A stretch of 64,000 nt of DNA from Coccinella septempunctata (lineage: Eukaryota > Arthropoda > Insecta > Coleoptera > Coccinellidae): NCBI RefSeq assembly GCF_907165205.1, contig NC_058195.1, positions 12,214,001 to 12,278,000 on the forward strand, in the 5' to 3' direction. Made by a program: the position numbers and the translations under genes. This document shows, one piece after another, positions 35,001-47,868 of this stretch. The notes below the pieces were generated by a model. It worked only from the letters and a program-made list of their open reading frames with translations. It ran no database searches and was not told where the DNA came from. How positions within the stretch are numbered: position 1 is the first letter of the stretch; every line of letters begins with the position of its first letter.

Positions 35001-38000
35001 TAAAGAAGTTTCATTATTAAAATGTTATGCATATTCATTAGAATATCCAAAATGAGTGATCCACAAAATAATTCTTATTACGGACAATATACATGAAGTT
35101 AAAAGTGACACGTATTCGATTGAAAAATATGGGTACAAACGAAGATTAGACAATGAACGAAATCAAGAACAATGGGAAAAAGTGAGCCATCCTTTTGAAT
35201 TTTCAATCTATAATCTTTGTGTGCCGTTACCACCAGAAGAAAATACGTTGAATAAAACGTTCTCTTGGATGAACACTCCGAAACTCCAGAAACATTTTTT
35301 TGTGGCCACAGACAAGTTTTTTGCTGCCCTCATGGAATCAATGGAAGTGTGGAACTTCCAAAGAATGGGCAGCATGATCAAGAAGTATAGTCCTGATGAT
35401 GATAAGAGATCGATTCGCTATCGGATTCTCCAAGGGTGAAGTAAGGTCTAGGATTTCAAGGAACCACAAACTTCGACATTTTCTGACGTCACATGCCATC
35501 ATCAAAAATGGCGGCTTTTGGTCGGCGTCCCCTTCAAAAGTCAAAATGGAACCGGATCTCACCATATTGGACAGAAAAAATGTGGAGATGCGTACGTAAC
35601 AAAGAAAAGCACAATCCAGGGAATCATGGAAGAAACCAATTCAAGGCCACGTCAATAAGTGTCAGTATAGTGGACGGAAAACCCACGTGACTGAGCAATG
35701 TCACTACAGGGAGTACAACTATCACAATATTCATCTAATAGATTTCGCAAATGGGCAGTTATGTTATCAAACTATGATTTTAAGATTGTTAACTCTGCTT
35801 AATGATGTCGTAGATTGATAGTTTCTGATTTTCCGGGAAATTCAACAGATTTTCACAAATTCTAGAACGGCAAAACTCAGTATGTACAATTTATTTCGGC
35901 CATTTCTACATTTTGTGAAATATATTGAGAATTGTATGGAATTAAAAAAAATCAGTACAAAGCAGCACCCAGCTTGAATCTAGGAGTGCTGGGTTTCACA
36001 TTATAGTTGGTTTTCTATTTTTTGAATATCTCAAAATGTAATAATGCATTTCCTCTTTTTCTTTGAAATTTTTATAATCTTCTATATATAGTTCCTACGA
36101 AATACATTGAGTATTTCCTTCTACTTCACAGTTCATTAGTGAAAAGGGTTTATAAATTTAAGGAAAATTTTTTAAGGGAATGCCGATTTTGATAAATTTA
36201 ATACCTTACCCATGGCTCTGAAACGATATAGTTAAAGAATAACAGTCAATTTGATCTTTATTGATAAAGACCTGAAAAGAGTCTTTAACGCATTTCTTTA
36301 ACATAAACAAAACAAAAATATGAATAACAATATCCGAAAAAAGTATTCATGCAAAAGAAAAATACAACAATTCAAAAAACATTTTAATTGATTTTCAATA
36401 AATACTTATATTTCCATTCTTTTATATCAGTGTTCTAATAATTTTCAATTCAACTTTTAATTTCGTTTTTAAGAGATGTTCTGGCTCTCAGTCTTTTTCG
36501 ATTTCTCTATTTTTACTGTATCGTTTCAAGGCCCTAAGTATATGGTATCAAATATATTATACGGCTATTTCATTAAGATCCTCACAGCCCATAAACTGTG
36601 AGGTAGAATCAGTTCAAAGATCGTTGAACACTAACGTCGCAGTATTCAATCTAAACTGGAAAATTTCATACGAAAGTTTCTTTGCATTCTTTGTGTTGCG
36701 AATGAGTTTTATCAAGAATCAATCTGTTTCTTATTTACCTGTAAACGATGTGGCTTCGGTGGAGGTAGTCTAACGCCTCCACCACACATCCAGTTACAAA
36801 CTGGGCTACGTCTTCCTCTAGATATCTATATCTATTCAGGACTCTCAACAGATCTCCGCCGAGACATGCCTCCAACAAAAGGTACACATGCCTATCGTCA
36901 CGATAGGTAGAGTAGCATCTGAAAAAATCAAGAAAATCAATTTCTTCTTCATTTCAAATTATTCGTTCATGCTCTTCTTTTATTCATATTTAAATTTTCG
37001 TGGACAATTGAACTTTTTGAATTGAAAAATGATTAAATTAATGCAATTTTCCACAAATCTTGCAGTCCCTATTTTTCAATCTTGGTACTTTTGTTATGGA
37101 AATAAAGTCTTGTCTTGGTGGAAATATCCAGACTGCAAATTATTATTATTACAGGGTGATTTGGTGATTGATCATAAATGCCCCCTCTATGTAACTTTTT
37201 TGTTTCTTTCCGCAGAAAAAAGTTTCATGATTCAAAATGAATCTTTAAAAAACTATAATAGTTTTACGAAAACTGTTCAGAATGTCTTTCATTAGGCTTT
37301 ATATAGTTATACAGGTCTATTTTTGAATTTATAATATTTTTATTAAGTATTATTATTATATAATATTTACCTGGTTATGAAGGGGCTGTTTGCCCTCAAC
37401 AATATCTCTTTTTCGCTTATCACGTGACCGTGATAAGCCTTCTGCACCACCCGCGCCTTTTGGATTTTTTTGAGGGCGAAGCTGGCGCCCGGTTTTCTGG
37501 TGCATGTGACCAGCTCCACCCTTCCATATCCGCCAGCCCCTAAGGTACCTACGACGGATAGGTCGTTCAGGGAAATACTGCTGAATTCTGAAAAAAAAAT
37601 GTCGAGTTCTATATTATTTGCCAATATTTGATTTGGACTAAGTGTCCTCATGCATTGTTTTTGACCATAAACAAAAAATGGACTACCCGATTCATTTGAA
37701 CTCTTCACTTTCCTCAATTTTGAGGGTTAAGAAAGGAAAAGGGAAATTTAAATTTCATGCCACGATATATCTATAGTACTAATCTACACTTTTATTATAA
37801 AATTCTTTCACCAGTAAATAGCAACGTCATTCCTGAGCTAAGAAGGCTATATTTGATTTTGACTAATGTCATTTAATGTTCAATAAATGCAAAAATTGTG
37901 TGTTTGTTGATCGATGAAAGTTAGGATATAGCCCACTTTGGGAATAAACGTTTACATATTGAAATCGTTAACATATCCTCACCCCTATCAGCAGATATTT

Positions 38001-41000
38001 CCTCTTCATCCTGAACTGGGAAGGGTGCGCCCTCAAATCCAATTTGACGCAGGATCTCTTTGTTGAGGAGCAGAAGTTCTACTCCGGGGAAAAAGGGGAG
38101 CAAGCCGTTGGACGACCCTTCTTCGAAGTGATCGCCTCTTTTCAGCACTCTGACGATACGTCCTTCATCAGCACCTGTAAAGATTGATATATTACAATTT
38201 GAGAGATTAGGAACCGAGCTAGTTGAAACAGTTCGAAACTAAAAATGAAAGTTTTATTATTCACTATTCACGGTTAAGATGAAGTATGGATCTAAATGAA
38301 AATCTCACAAAAAAGAAGATATTCATGAAGTACTTCAGGGTTTCTAGGTTTCACCAGATATACCCTCAACTTTCTTTATCCGTTTATTATTGCAAATTTT
38401 TAATGAAGCTATAATGAATTGCCTGATATGTTAAAGAATTGTAACAAATAATAATATGTAACATTCAGGAAACTGTTGGTATCATATGTGAGGGAGTACT
38501 ATTTTTGAATTATTATTGTTAGTTTTATTATATTGAAGCTGTATCTAGTAATTTTTACTAAATAAAGAATCTATCTATCTATGTTATTTAGTATTTCAAT
38601 TTGAAAAAACTAGAAATGAATCACAGTTACAGTTCGTTAAAGAATGTACAGGGTGGGCAAAATTCGTTGTCCACTGAAGGGGTCTCGAGAACTATAAGAG
38701 GTAAAACAAAACAGATGACACCCATCGAGATCTTTTTCAGAGAAACAAAGAATTGTGAAAACCGTAGCCTTCTACGATTCTTCGTTTTTGAGTTATTAGC
38801 AAAAAATGAGATTTTGACGATTTCGAAAAGTTCTCATAACTTTTTTGTCTTTGAAGTTACAGATCTGAAACTTGAACCTCCTCAGGAACTTTTATACGTA
38901 GAATCTACTGACAAAAGAATTTTTTTCCAATTCAAAAATATCAAATTCAATGAAGGTTTGCATTTAAAAAAACGAAAGTTCGCTCAATGATTCGAAATGA
39001 AAACATATTTTGAGCTCGTCAATGGATTCTACGTAAAAAAAGTTCAATAAGTTTCGGAACTGTTACTTCAAAGAGAAAAAAGTTATGAGAACTTTTCGAA
39101 ATCGTCAAAATCTTAGGAGGCTACGGTTTTCGCCATTTTTTGTTTCTCTGAAATAGAGCTAGGAAAGCTAGGAAATGTGATCTCAGTGGACAACGAATTT
39201 TGGCCACCCTGTACACTCATGCCGAATAATTGCTATGATTTGTATCTAGGAAGAGGCCGGTAAGAAAAAGGTTGTATAAAAGACCCACAGTATTATTTGA
39301 CAAGGAATCATCACTCCTTGAATTTTTTCGCAACTATTCTTTTCTGTATATCAGGGGTTCCCAACCTTTTTTCTTAGCAGGGACCTCTTTTATATTTCTC
39401 TTGTTAGCAGAGACCACCTGTTATAAATCTGAAAATTTTATAGAGCTCGATGCAACCATTCGGTCTTGACGATCATTTAATTGATTCCATCTTTTTGAAA
39501 TTTTTCGACAGTCACCTTTCGATTGGATTATCTCTCAATAACAATAACCGTAGATGGAAATGTGATACATATTCTGAAAGAGCAACTCTTCTAGTAAAAA
39601 ATCTGAAAATTTTATGGAGCTCGATGCAACCGTTCTGTCTTGACGATCATTTAATTGATTCCATCTTTTTGGAAATTTTTCGACAGTCACCTTTCGATTG
39701 GATTATCTATCAATAACAATAACCGTAGATGGAAATGTGATACATATTCTGAAAGAGCAACTCTTCTAGTAAAAAATCTGAAAATTTTATAGAGCTCGAT
39801 GCAACCGTTCGATCTTGACAATTATTTAATTGATTCCATCTTTTTGGAAATTTTCACGTATAATCACAATTAAAGTTTGCAAATAAAATCTCGAAGGTTA
39901 TCATCAAAAATATTTGCGATGTTCTCAAATTTTTCAGCAAGTTTGTATTGACTGTACTACTGATTCTATTCACTAACGCCATCTATTAAACAGTTTGGTC
40001 TGAGAGTAGCAGTTAAATCTTAAATAAAAAACTGTAAATCATTTGCGGACTTCGAACTAAGTACCATGTTCTAAGTTTGCGGACCATATTCTGGCTTTTG
40101 CGGACCACTGGTGGTCCACGGACCACTAGTTGGGTACCACTGCTGTATATTGATGGATCACTGGTTTACAGTAAACAGATTTACCAATTATTTATGTAAC
40201 TGTAAAGTGATTTATTTCTCATTTTTTCGAATCATTTCCACTAAACATATAGAAGGTACATGTTCGAATTCGATATAGCAAGGTGCTTTAAAATTTGCAG
40301 AAGTATACAGAGTGTCTCACTTAAAATAAAAAAAATTGAGTACCTGATTAATATTTAGATTTATGTTTCGATACATTATCCTAACTTAGTATTCTGCTCA
40401 GAACTCCACCGAATGATTTCAAGCATGAAGGATTGTAGATATGTGTTCTATCCACTTATTATTTAGGGTAAAATTCCCGAATTCGAAATTTCGTGTCGTG
40501 TCACTCACCTGTATCACCACAAGTAGTTCTCAAAAGTCCGCTAGAAACCACGTATAAAGTATCGGGTTTGACTGGAACAAATTCGTCGGTTTCAATGAAT
40601 TCTACCTGTAATTCCTTCTGGATTCTACTCAACAAATCGTCTGGGTAATTCCTGAAAATATCTACTGTCCTCAAGAATTCTGGAATTTCATTCACAGGGC
40701 AGGTTCGTCTCATAATATCCTTGAATTCGTCTCTGCTAAGCCGCCACACTGTAGAATCTGTTAGCGCTGGGGAAATAAATGAATATGTATACAGTGTGTA
40801 ACACTGAAAAGGGTATATGCAAAGATTAGAGACTTACTCTATAATCTTTGAGTATATGGGTATTGTTTGGCAACTGGTCATTTTTGTTCACGAGGGGGAA
40901 CATCTTTCAAATGTAAACCACTACAGGGTGACAATTTAAAAACTTGCCAGTCCAATTATGTCGCGACAAGGATATTTTCATAGAAAAAGCCGTAACAGGT

Positions 41001-43633
41001 CAATTTTTATTCGGAGGGGGACATATTTTGAGCAAAATTGTAAGCTGGAATCTCCTGAAACCTAGGTGTAGGGGCTATCACCCCTAAATTCTCCATAGGG
41101 AATAGAGAGTGAGCTGAACCTCAATTGGAAGGCAATATGTCCCTCTACATAACACTATTGTTTTCTAATTGAGGTATAGCTCACCCTCTACTCCCTATTA
41201 AGAATTAAGTGGTGACAACCCCAACACCTATGATTGAGGAGATTTTGGCTTACAATTCTGCTAGGAACATGTGTCCCTCCGAATGAAAATAAATAAAAAT
41301 TTGAACCATAGTATTCATGTAGAGTGACAAATGATCTTTCAATTGAGGTATAGCTCACCCTCTATTCCCTATGAAGAATTTAGGGGTGACAGCCCCTACA
41401 CCTAGGTTTCAGGAGACTTCGGCTTACAATTCTGCTCAAAATATGTCCCCCTCCGAATAAAAATGGACCTGTTCCGGCATTTTCTCTTAAATCATCCTTG
41501 TCGTGACATAATTGCACTGGCAAGTTTTCACATTGTCACCCTGTATATCATACAATATATCACTATAAAATATACCTAGTCTAATATACGATATAAGTGA
41601 GTCTTTGACTCGTACAAATATTTTAGCATTAGGTTCCTGAGATCAAAAGATTGTCCTTTACAATTTTTTCGAAATTTTTCGGTTTAAAAAATACAGGATA
41701 TTGAAAAACCATAAGAATATTTTATTTTTAGTTTTATCGAACGGTTTTATCATTTAGGAATATAGTTTTTCATTTATTTAATGACTCTTTTTCGAATGCA
41801 AAATATCACCCACTTCTTCCAGTTTTCTCATTATGACCATAACGTACAATAAAAATACAAAAAAATTCAAAGAACCCAACTCTTTAAACTAAGTTGGACG
41901 CTATAAAAAAATTGGGTACTTTAGCTGAATACAACTCTGTTTGAAGATCCACTGATGTGCAATGTCCTAGATTAAGCTAGTTATTCTCAAGGTAATTTTG
42001 TTTCTCCAGGGTTGGCATAGCTTATTATGAAAACTTAAAATGGCTATATCTTTTTATCAGGGCGATTCGGAAAAAATTGTAAAGAAAAAAAGTGCTTCTT
42101 TTGACCTAAAGAATATACTGATAAAATATTTGTACGAGTCGAAGACTCACCCTGTGTACCCTCATTATGACAAAGGTTGTAAGTTGTAAGTTAGACAATA
42201 TGTAGGTACAGGGTGTCCGCCAGAAAATGACCCTGTTTACCTTACATGCGAATCTATATTAGCTAACGAAAAAAATTTCAAGTGAAATTTGTTCTACAAA
42301 ATTAATCTTCAATACAATACGGCTCATTTGTGTACAGAGTATGGCAATAGAAAGTTACATTTTTTAAATGGAACCCCCTATATTTCATTCGACATTAACT
42401 TTCATAGGTATTCAAATTTCTAGATCAAATATCTGTTAATAAAAAATAAAAATGAAATACTTTTTTTGGATAAAGGCAATGTGGGAAAGAAAATTTTTTT
42501 TACTAGAAAAAAGATGCACTAAGTAATACTAATATTTGTTGATGAATGAAAGAGAAAATTCCAGAATACTAATTAAAAACTAACAGAAAATAAATTCAGC
42601 AGAAACTGAAAGCAAAATATGAGGATGAAAAATTTTATAATAATAATACAATAATATGTGAGTATATATATTAATGAGTTATTATTGAAAATGTTCGCAA
42701 CGATGGAGAATAGAATTCAGACTGCAATGTCTGAATATTTCATTTTCATCTTTCGTTATTTTACAGTTTTCATACTACTGTATCGGTAATGCATATCCGT
42801 GACGGACACGTGACAATAAACCAATAGAAACTCCTAACTCTCAAGGTCTTGACTTCTGATTGGTCCATACCCACGTGGTCCAATATCCTTCATATCAAAG
42901 CCAAAGATTATAGAGTAACTCTATAATCTTTGATCAAAGCTATTGTAATATATTTGCTTCATATATGGCCACGCAGAATGAAAATGTATGTTATTCAATA
43001 TTTCTGAGAGAGGCATTTTTCAAACCTAGAAAGCAGTGAAAAATTTTTTCTTTGTCATATCGTTATAAAACATCTTTGAAGAAGAATAATGTTGTTTAAA
43101 TATTGAATCAATGAGAGTAGGTATTAGGATAATGACAAGTTATCGACAAGCGCTCCTGACATCCCTGTTAGCGATTTCGAGGTTCGGATAAGGTGCGTTA
43201 TAAAAAATCATCATCATCAAGAACCTTTTGATGTTTTCTCTCTGATAAAAATAATGTATAAAGCTAGGAATTACGTTTTTCGTGTTGTTTTGTTTCTTCA
43301 ATATTATTTACAAACGATCATAAAAAATAATACATATTTACCTTCAGCTGATGCCAGTCTAGTTTTTCTGAACAACATTTCTTGTTCGCCATATACCGAC
43401 CAAGGCGGCATTTTAAAAGTGTACTTCAGTTCTGCCTTCACTATAATTTTTCCTTCAGCGAAAACGTACAAGTAGTTCGCTGCTTGCGATGGACTCATGA
43501 TCGTACTGTTAGCGGCATATTTAATTTTGGTCATTGAACGCACAATCTCGTCTAGCACTCTCATGTCAAAATATCTAATGTATTTACTTTTTTTCAAAAG
43601 CATCGACTTAAGGATTCTTCGTTCTTCCTCCAT
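32078..43633 (-). CDS. cGMP-dependent protein kinase-like Ser/Thr kinase, divergent
   Basis: Eight exons keep phase and give 568 residues: 43,342-43,633; 40,509-40,766; 37,983-38,174; 37,371-37,587; 36,739-36,918; 33,946-34,161; 32,554-32,736; 32,078-32,246. Order: cyclic-nucleotide domain A (about 18-120), domain B (about 125-245), kinase (about 255-510), AGC tail ending NWDMDF, like the PKG end GWDIDF. Kinase residues are intact: glycine loop 264-269 (GAGGYG), Lys287, YRDLKPEN (Asp381), DFG (Asp399), a phosphorylatable Ser414 before CGTAEY. Site A keeps Gly82-Glu83 and Arg92, with Ser95 where PKGs have the cGMP-selective Thr. Site B has FEE for FGE and no Arg-Thr-Ala. Only about 17 residues precede domain A, so the usual zipper and autoinhibitory sequence is missing (or in an unseen exon). 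Probably a paralogue of foraging/Pkg21D, perhaps CG4839-like. Confidence 0.92.
32801..33865. mobile_element. Nested MITEs in a kinase intron
   Basis: The outer copy (family B) starts CAGGATGAATCTTTGACTTG and ends AAGCCAAAGATTCACCTTG. Within it, 33,340-33,841 is an inverted-arm element (GACGATTTCGAAAAGTTCTC in both orientations) ending CAACGAATTTTGCCCACCCTG. The inner element is related to the complete copy at 38,649-39,211. All of this lies in the intron between the sixth and seventh exons. Confidence 0.65.
35052..35439 (+). pseudogene. Intronless ORF remnant inside a kinase intron
   Basis: A plus-strand frame of about 127 codons opens after an out-of-frame ATG that reads MSDPQNNSYYGQYT and stops. 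One base shift would join the two. The longer frame has protein-like composition (SHPFEFSIYNLCVPLPPEE; KHFFVATDKFFAALMESMEV) and no repeats. I do not recognise the family. It could be a retrocopied gene fragment on the strand opposite its host, or a small gene with a frameshift. There is no splice context. Confidence 0.3.
38649..39211. mobile_element. Hairpin MITE in a kinase intron
   Basis: CAGGGTGGGCAAAATTCGTT at the left is inverted at the right as AACGAATTTTGGCCACCCTG, with TA on both sides. Arms exceed 230 bp (AAAACCGTAGCCTTCTACGA; GACGATTTCGAAAAGTTCTC and complements). Confidence 0.8.
39352..40142. mobile_element. Non-autonomous hAT element with 8-bp duplication
   Basis: It starts CAGGGGTTCCCAACC and ends GTTGGGTACCACTG, inverted hAT-type termini. 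CTGTATAT is duplicated exactly at 39,344-39,351 and 40,143-40,150. Inside are about 2.4 copies of a 174-175 bp direct repeat (starting CTGAAAATTTTATAGAGCTC at 39,429, 39,603 and 39,778). The end region contains GCGGACCACTGGTGGTCCACGG. No transposase frame. It lies in the intron between kinase exons 2 and 3. Confidence 0.88.
40924..41543. mobile_element. Hairpin MITE in the first kinase intron
   Basis: CAGGGTGACAATTTAAAAAC..GTTTTCACATTGTCACCCTG with TA at both ends. Arms of about 250-300 bp pair through GGTGTAGGGGCTATCACCCC and ATTCCCTAT.AAGAATT. An internal partial duplication makes the right arm longer. Confidence 0.8.
41594..42154. mobile_element. MITE family B copy in the first kinase intron
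   Basis: Inverted ends AGTGAGTCTTTGACTCGTAC and GTACGAGTCGAAGACTCACC, then CTG|TG. The interior matches 6575-7597 (CAGTTTTCTCATTATGACCA; AAAATGGCTATATCTTTTTATC). Confidence 0.7.
42155..43341. other. Remainder of the first kinase intron
   Basis: A lone MITE-like end (CAGGGTGTCCGCCAGAAAAT, near 42,209) and AT-rich DNA. TAACTCTATAATCTTTG near 42,912 echoes a sequence at 40,833. No exon is seen, and flanking exon phases already match. Confidence 0.45.
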
Positions 43634-44548
43634 TTTAATAACAATCTAACCAGGTACTTATTCCTCACAAAATTAAAGAGATAGTTTTTGAATTTCAATA
43701 TACTCGACCGACTACAACTAACTGGACACCCCCGAACAACACCACAGAGAACGAAGTTGAACACTGACTGAAGAACTTACTGACTGAATCAACAGCAACA
43801 CTAGGACTTAGTCAACACTGGGTACTACACAGAACACTAATATCTGTTCTATAGGGTACTCTCAGGTACTGCTTTTGACCATAAATTCTGAGGAACTTTC
43901 TTTTTCTTTCGTTTATTTTTCTTTTTCTTCCTTACCTGATACTTCTTCCAGAGGTTTTGCTCTCTTGTAAAATTATTGTTAGGGCTATTGTTAAAAGCCA
44001 GAGTGCCCAGTCATTATAAAGAAAGAACTTTCGAAACAAATGCTTCAATGCAGTAAGAAATACTGGTCATAAAAAATAGTACCTACAAGAAACAGACTAC
44101 TTAGATAAAACACTAATAATATAGTATTGTGAAATAATCTATGACCAGGGATGCCCGATTCAAGAATCGATCTATCGAGAAACGTCTCTATAGATACTTT
44201 CAATCGATGTTAGTGGAGTGTAGACGATTTTCAGAAGAAATGAAGGATAATCAATAATAGATTCTTCAATGTCTTAAATTAATCATCAGTTATCTACCTA
44301 AATTTTTGACATTTTTGTAATTAGCATAGTTCAAATAGAAAACAGCCAACGTAAAAACACTATACCATCTTGTGAAAACGAGCTAGACTTCAAGTTTTCA
44401 GTACCTACTTATACCTATACACCATTTCCATTTGTACAAATTCAGAAATGATCGATTGAATTTGAGATTAGTTTATTTCATAAATCATTATATTTGAAAT
44501 TTAGTTTAGTCACATTTATTTTAGAAAACATCGAATGTAATTCAGATC
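43634..44548. other. 5' flank of the kinase gene
   Basis: On the minus strand this should hold the 5' UTR and promoter. TCAGT initiator-like motifs occur around 43,760-43,800 (TTCAGTCAGTAAGTTCTTCA in the minus sense). No upstream coding exon with zipper-like sequence is visible. Confidence 0.35.
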
Positions 44549-45467
44549 ACCGCAGATTCGGGTGACTTGGGACGATTGTTGAATTTAACTTGTTATATTT
44601 TCAAAACGGTGACCTATTTTCATCTGAAAAAGAGGTTCGAATATGCTTAATGACTCAGACTATTGATTAGAGATAAACCATGCTTTAGAATTGGGATATA
44701 AATTTTGAAAAAAAAATAAAATATATCTGACCCAAGTCACCCACCGATTTGGGAGGCTTGGGACATAAATTAAAATCTATTGATTTCTCAACTCTCGAAT
44801 GACATAGGTGACTTGGGACGGTGTATAGTTTTGAAAAATTAGAATTTGTGATTATATAGTTGAAATTCGGTAAGGAAATTGAATAATCAACCTCTATTAC
44901 AGCGAAAGTAAATATATTGCAACTCAAATGTAAGAAAAAACTAAACAAAACAAGGGAACTTTGATTTATTTAATTCTTTGGTGTTTTCTTTGTGGAAATA
45001 ACGTAAATAATAATATCCTGCGAAAAATCTGTATATATCCTGCTGCCAATGCGCTGCTTGTATCTATTCGGCATTGTCCCAAGTCACCCTATGAAACAAC
45101 AAAATAAATGAATGAGATCCGTGTTGCCGATTGATTTGTAAACAACCTTGTTTCATGACAGATCTAATATCCCAATACGTATCCAGAAAAAAAATTACAC
45201 ATGCACAAAGTGAAACACACTAGACAGTATAAGGGCCATAAAAAACGCGCTTTTACTCTCCTGAATTCGTTAATTTTTACTGTAAATTCAAATGCTCTGG
45301 TCACGGCAAAATCAACAGGAATTAATTGTTAAACTAACCGAAATGACGCTACACAATCTTCTGAGTTTGTCCCTTCACTCATAAATGGTATAAGAAACAA
45401 AGAAATCTGCAAGGGGGGTATAATTGTCCCAAGTTACAGGACTGTCCCAAATCACCCGAATCTACCG
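44549..45467. mobile_element. Inverted-repeat element with GATTCGGGTGA(C/T)TTGGGAC ends
   Basis: CGCAGATTCGGGTGACTTGG at the left is inverted at the right as CCAAATCACCCGAATCTACCGG. The CCCAAGTCACC motif also recurs internally near 44,735 and 45,080. There is no coding frame. Confidence 0.6.
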
Positions 45468-46834
45468 GTAATCAATTCAATTTCAGAAACGATCAATCGT
45501 AAATCAGATTAATCATTCTCCTGAAAATTCTGAATCTTTTTCATCGTCAGAATTATCTGTTAGAATTTAATTGTTTTTTTTCTGAAATAAATGTGACTAC
45601 ACTGAATTAATTTCAAATGGTCATTACTGAAATCGAATTGACTAATCCGAATTACATTTGATGTTTTCGGAAATACATCAATTTCAATTGATTATTTCTG
45701 AATCACAACTGGAATGTCCTAGATTGAAGTGCTGAACACACATCTGGTCGAATAAAGTTCCGGAGTTATATGAAATTTTCTTCAATAGAAATTCTCAGAA
45801 AAAATCTGTTCCACACTAGATACAGAATTTTTGAAATCTTCATTAAGGGAATAATTTCTTTAGAAACAATTCAATACATGACGACTTTTCGATTGAATGA
45901 CCACAGTGCCATAAACTTTCGCAAAGAAGGTATACGCTCGTGACAAAGGAGGTAGAGGGAATATCTAACTTTTTGCCGCAGGGTAGAACCACAGCCCTTT
46001 TTAGAAAGCTTTGGTAGAACTGCCAGGGTTAACTTGACCTTTTGACTATTGTTATCGCAAGGAATTAATCTTTGCCCCTAATAACTTTTGTGAAATTTTT
46101 GCAACCAGCAATAAATGACTCGTCATCTGAAAGATCAATACCTACCTAGAACTTTCCAGTGCTTATGTTTCCAAGAAACATTATTTTGCTTTTGATTTTC
46201 GTTTCCTTGAATAATCTATTTCTCATTTCGCCACTCTACCGATTTATTAATTCTGTGCGTTTCGTGTTTTTTGCATATCGTTAAAGTCCATTCAGCTTTA
46301 CGATACTTATATCGTTAATAATTAATTAATTGATAAATGGGCGAAAGCTAAGGGTAGATAGAAGACTCTGGGGTGAGTCAGAATAATTTAAAGGTCTATA
46401 TCCCTTTATGATCAGACAGAGTATATAATTGATTTTGCCAATTTATTCAATTACCCATAACTTTCGAACCACCCTATATATTTTGATGATATTGATTGGG
46501 GACATTTTTCATCCGCAACAACTAGTTTATACTGACGAAGTAACTGATTTTGTTTTCAGCTCCGGCTTAGGATAGCTGATGAATGGAATTGAACCAAAAA
46601 ATACACCCTGTGTATCAAAATTCCTTATAGGTATTTGATATGATATTCGAGATAAGGAGAAAAACTAAAAGAAACTTGTTATTCCTCATACGCATTTTAA
46701 TACTCAATAAACCTTGTTAAATCTTAATTTTCAGACAACGCAGTTGCCAAAATTTTATAAAACACAATTTTATTCGGTATTCAGTAATTTTCAATTATGT
46801 TATTGAATCATTTAGTGTTGAAAGAGTTTCTGTG
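45468..46834. other. AT-rich intergenic DNA
   Basis: No gene recognised. A MITE-like end ACACCCTGTGTA occurs near 46,607. Confidence 0.4.
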
Positions 46835-47560
46835 ACGGTTTCGAGAAATACCGGAAATCGTAAAAGCCCTGTCGGCAGAACTCCAGGGCTAGATAAATCA
46901 CAAAGGAAGTTATAGGAATCGGAGGTAGAGTAACTCTCGAAGCGAAGCAGTTAAAATTCTGATGAATAAATGTGTACAACACACATGGCAAAAAGCACAG
47001 GTCACCCTTATTCACAAGAAAGAAGATAAACTGAATCTAGATAACTGCCACCCAATTTCTTACTCATCCCTGTAAACTCCTAATGAAGGTAATCATTAAT
47101 AGATTATCAAATAAGTTCGACAATCAGCCAGTCGAACAGCCAGGTCTTTGCAAAGGATACAGCACGATATCCATCTCCAGACTTACAGAAAAATGAAACG
47201 AATACAATGTACCCCTTCACTTAACCTTTGCTTACTATAACAAAAAGCGTTTGATTGGTGTGATTTAGTAGAATGGTGGGAATCTTTCAAGGAATGGATA
47301 ATGCAAGGATAGACTCCAGGTCCAGATATAGAGATCTCCTCAAGCAAATATACTTATATAACAAAGCTACCATCCAAATAAATATAGCAGAAAATCTAGT
47401 TACTGAAAAAATTAGAATTAAAAGAAGAGTTAGACAATATACGACATGATCTCCCCAAAATTTTTCACCCTTACACTAGAAGACGTATAAAGCACAAAAT
47501 GGGTGAAATGGGGAATAAAAATCGACGAAAATCCCACCCATCTGAGATTTGCTTCAAACC
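46835..47560 (+). pseudogene. Decayed LINE reverse transcriptase
   Basis: Across several frames and stops the plus strand reads as a non-LTR reverse transcriptase: KALSAELQG (from the K-SPG-D region), WQKAQVTLIHKKEDKLNLDN, CHPISYSSL, IINRLSNKFDNQ and KGYST. This follows the usual order WK-AxVVPIPK-GD, YRPISLL, RGxST. Many stops and frameshifts make it inactive. A later segment near 47,880-47,990 (..KWAWVRH) looks like its C-terminal region. Confidence 0.7.
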
Positions 47561-47562
47561 TA

Positions 47563-47868
47563 ACTCTTAAAACTAAGGTAGACGCTATCTAGTGAATATT
47601 TGAACGTTTTTTGAAATAAGAGTATTCTTCATCATATTTTCTCGTATAATGCGCCGTTTTCCAGTAATTTGATGTTCAAAAATTAAAAAGTATCTGTGAA
47701 ATTTGAAAAATTGCGTACTTTGGCTGAATACAACTATGTTTAAAAGATCCACAGATGTGTAATATGTCACAGATTTAGCTAGTTATTCTGAAGGTAATTT
47801 TGTTGTTTCAGGGGAGGCACAGCTCATTATGAAAACTTAAAATGGCCATATCTTTTTATCAGGGCCAA
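47563..47868. mobile_element. MITE family B fragment
   Basis: Shares GACGCTATCTAGTGAATATT, TCTCGTATAATGCGCCGTTT and AAAATGGCCATATCTTTTTA with the other family B copies. No terminus is present. Confidence 0.6.
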
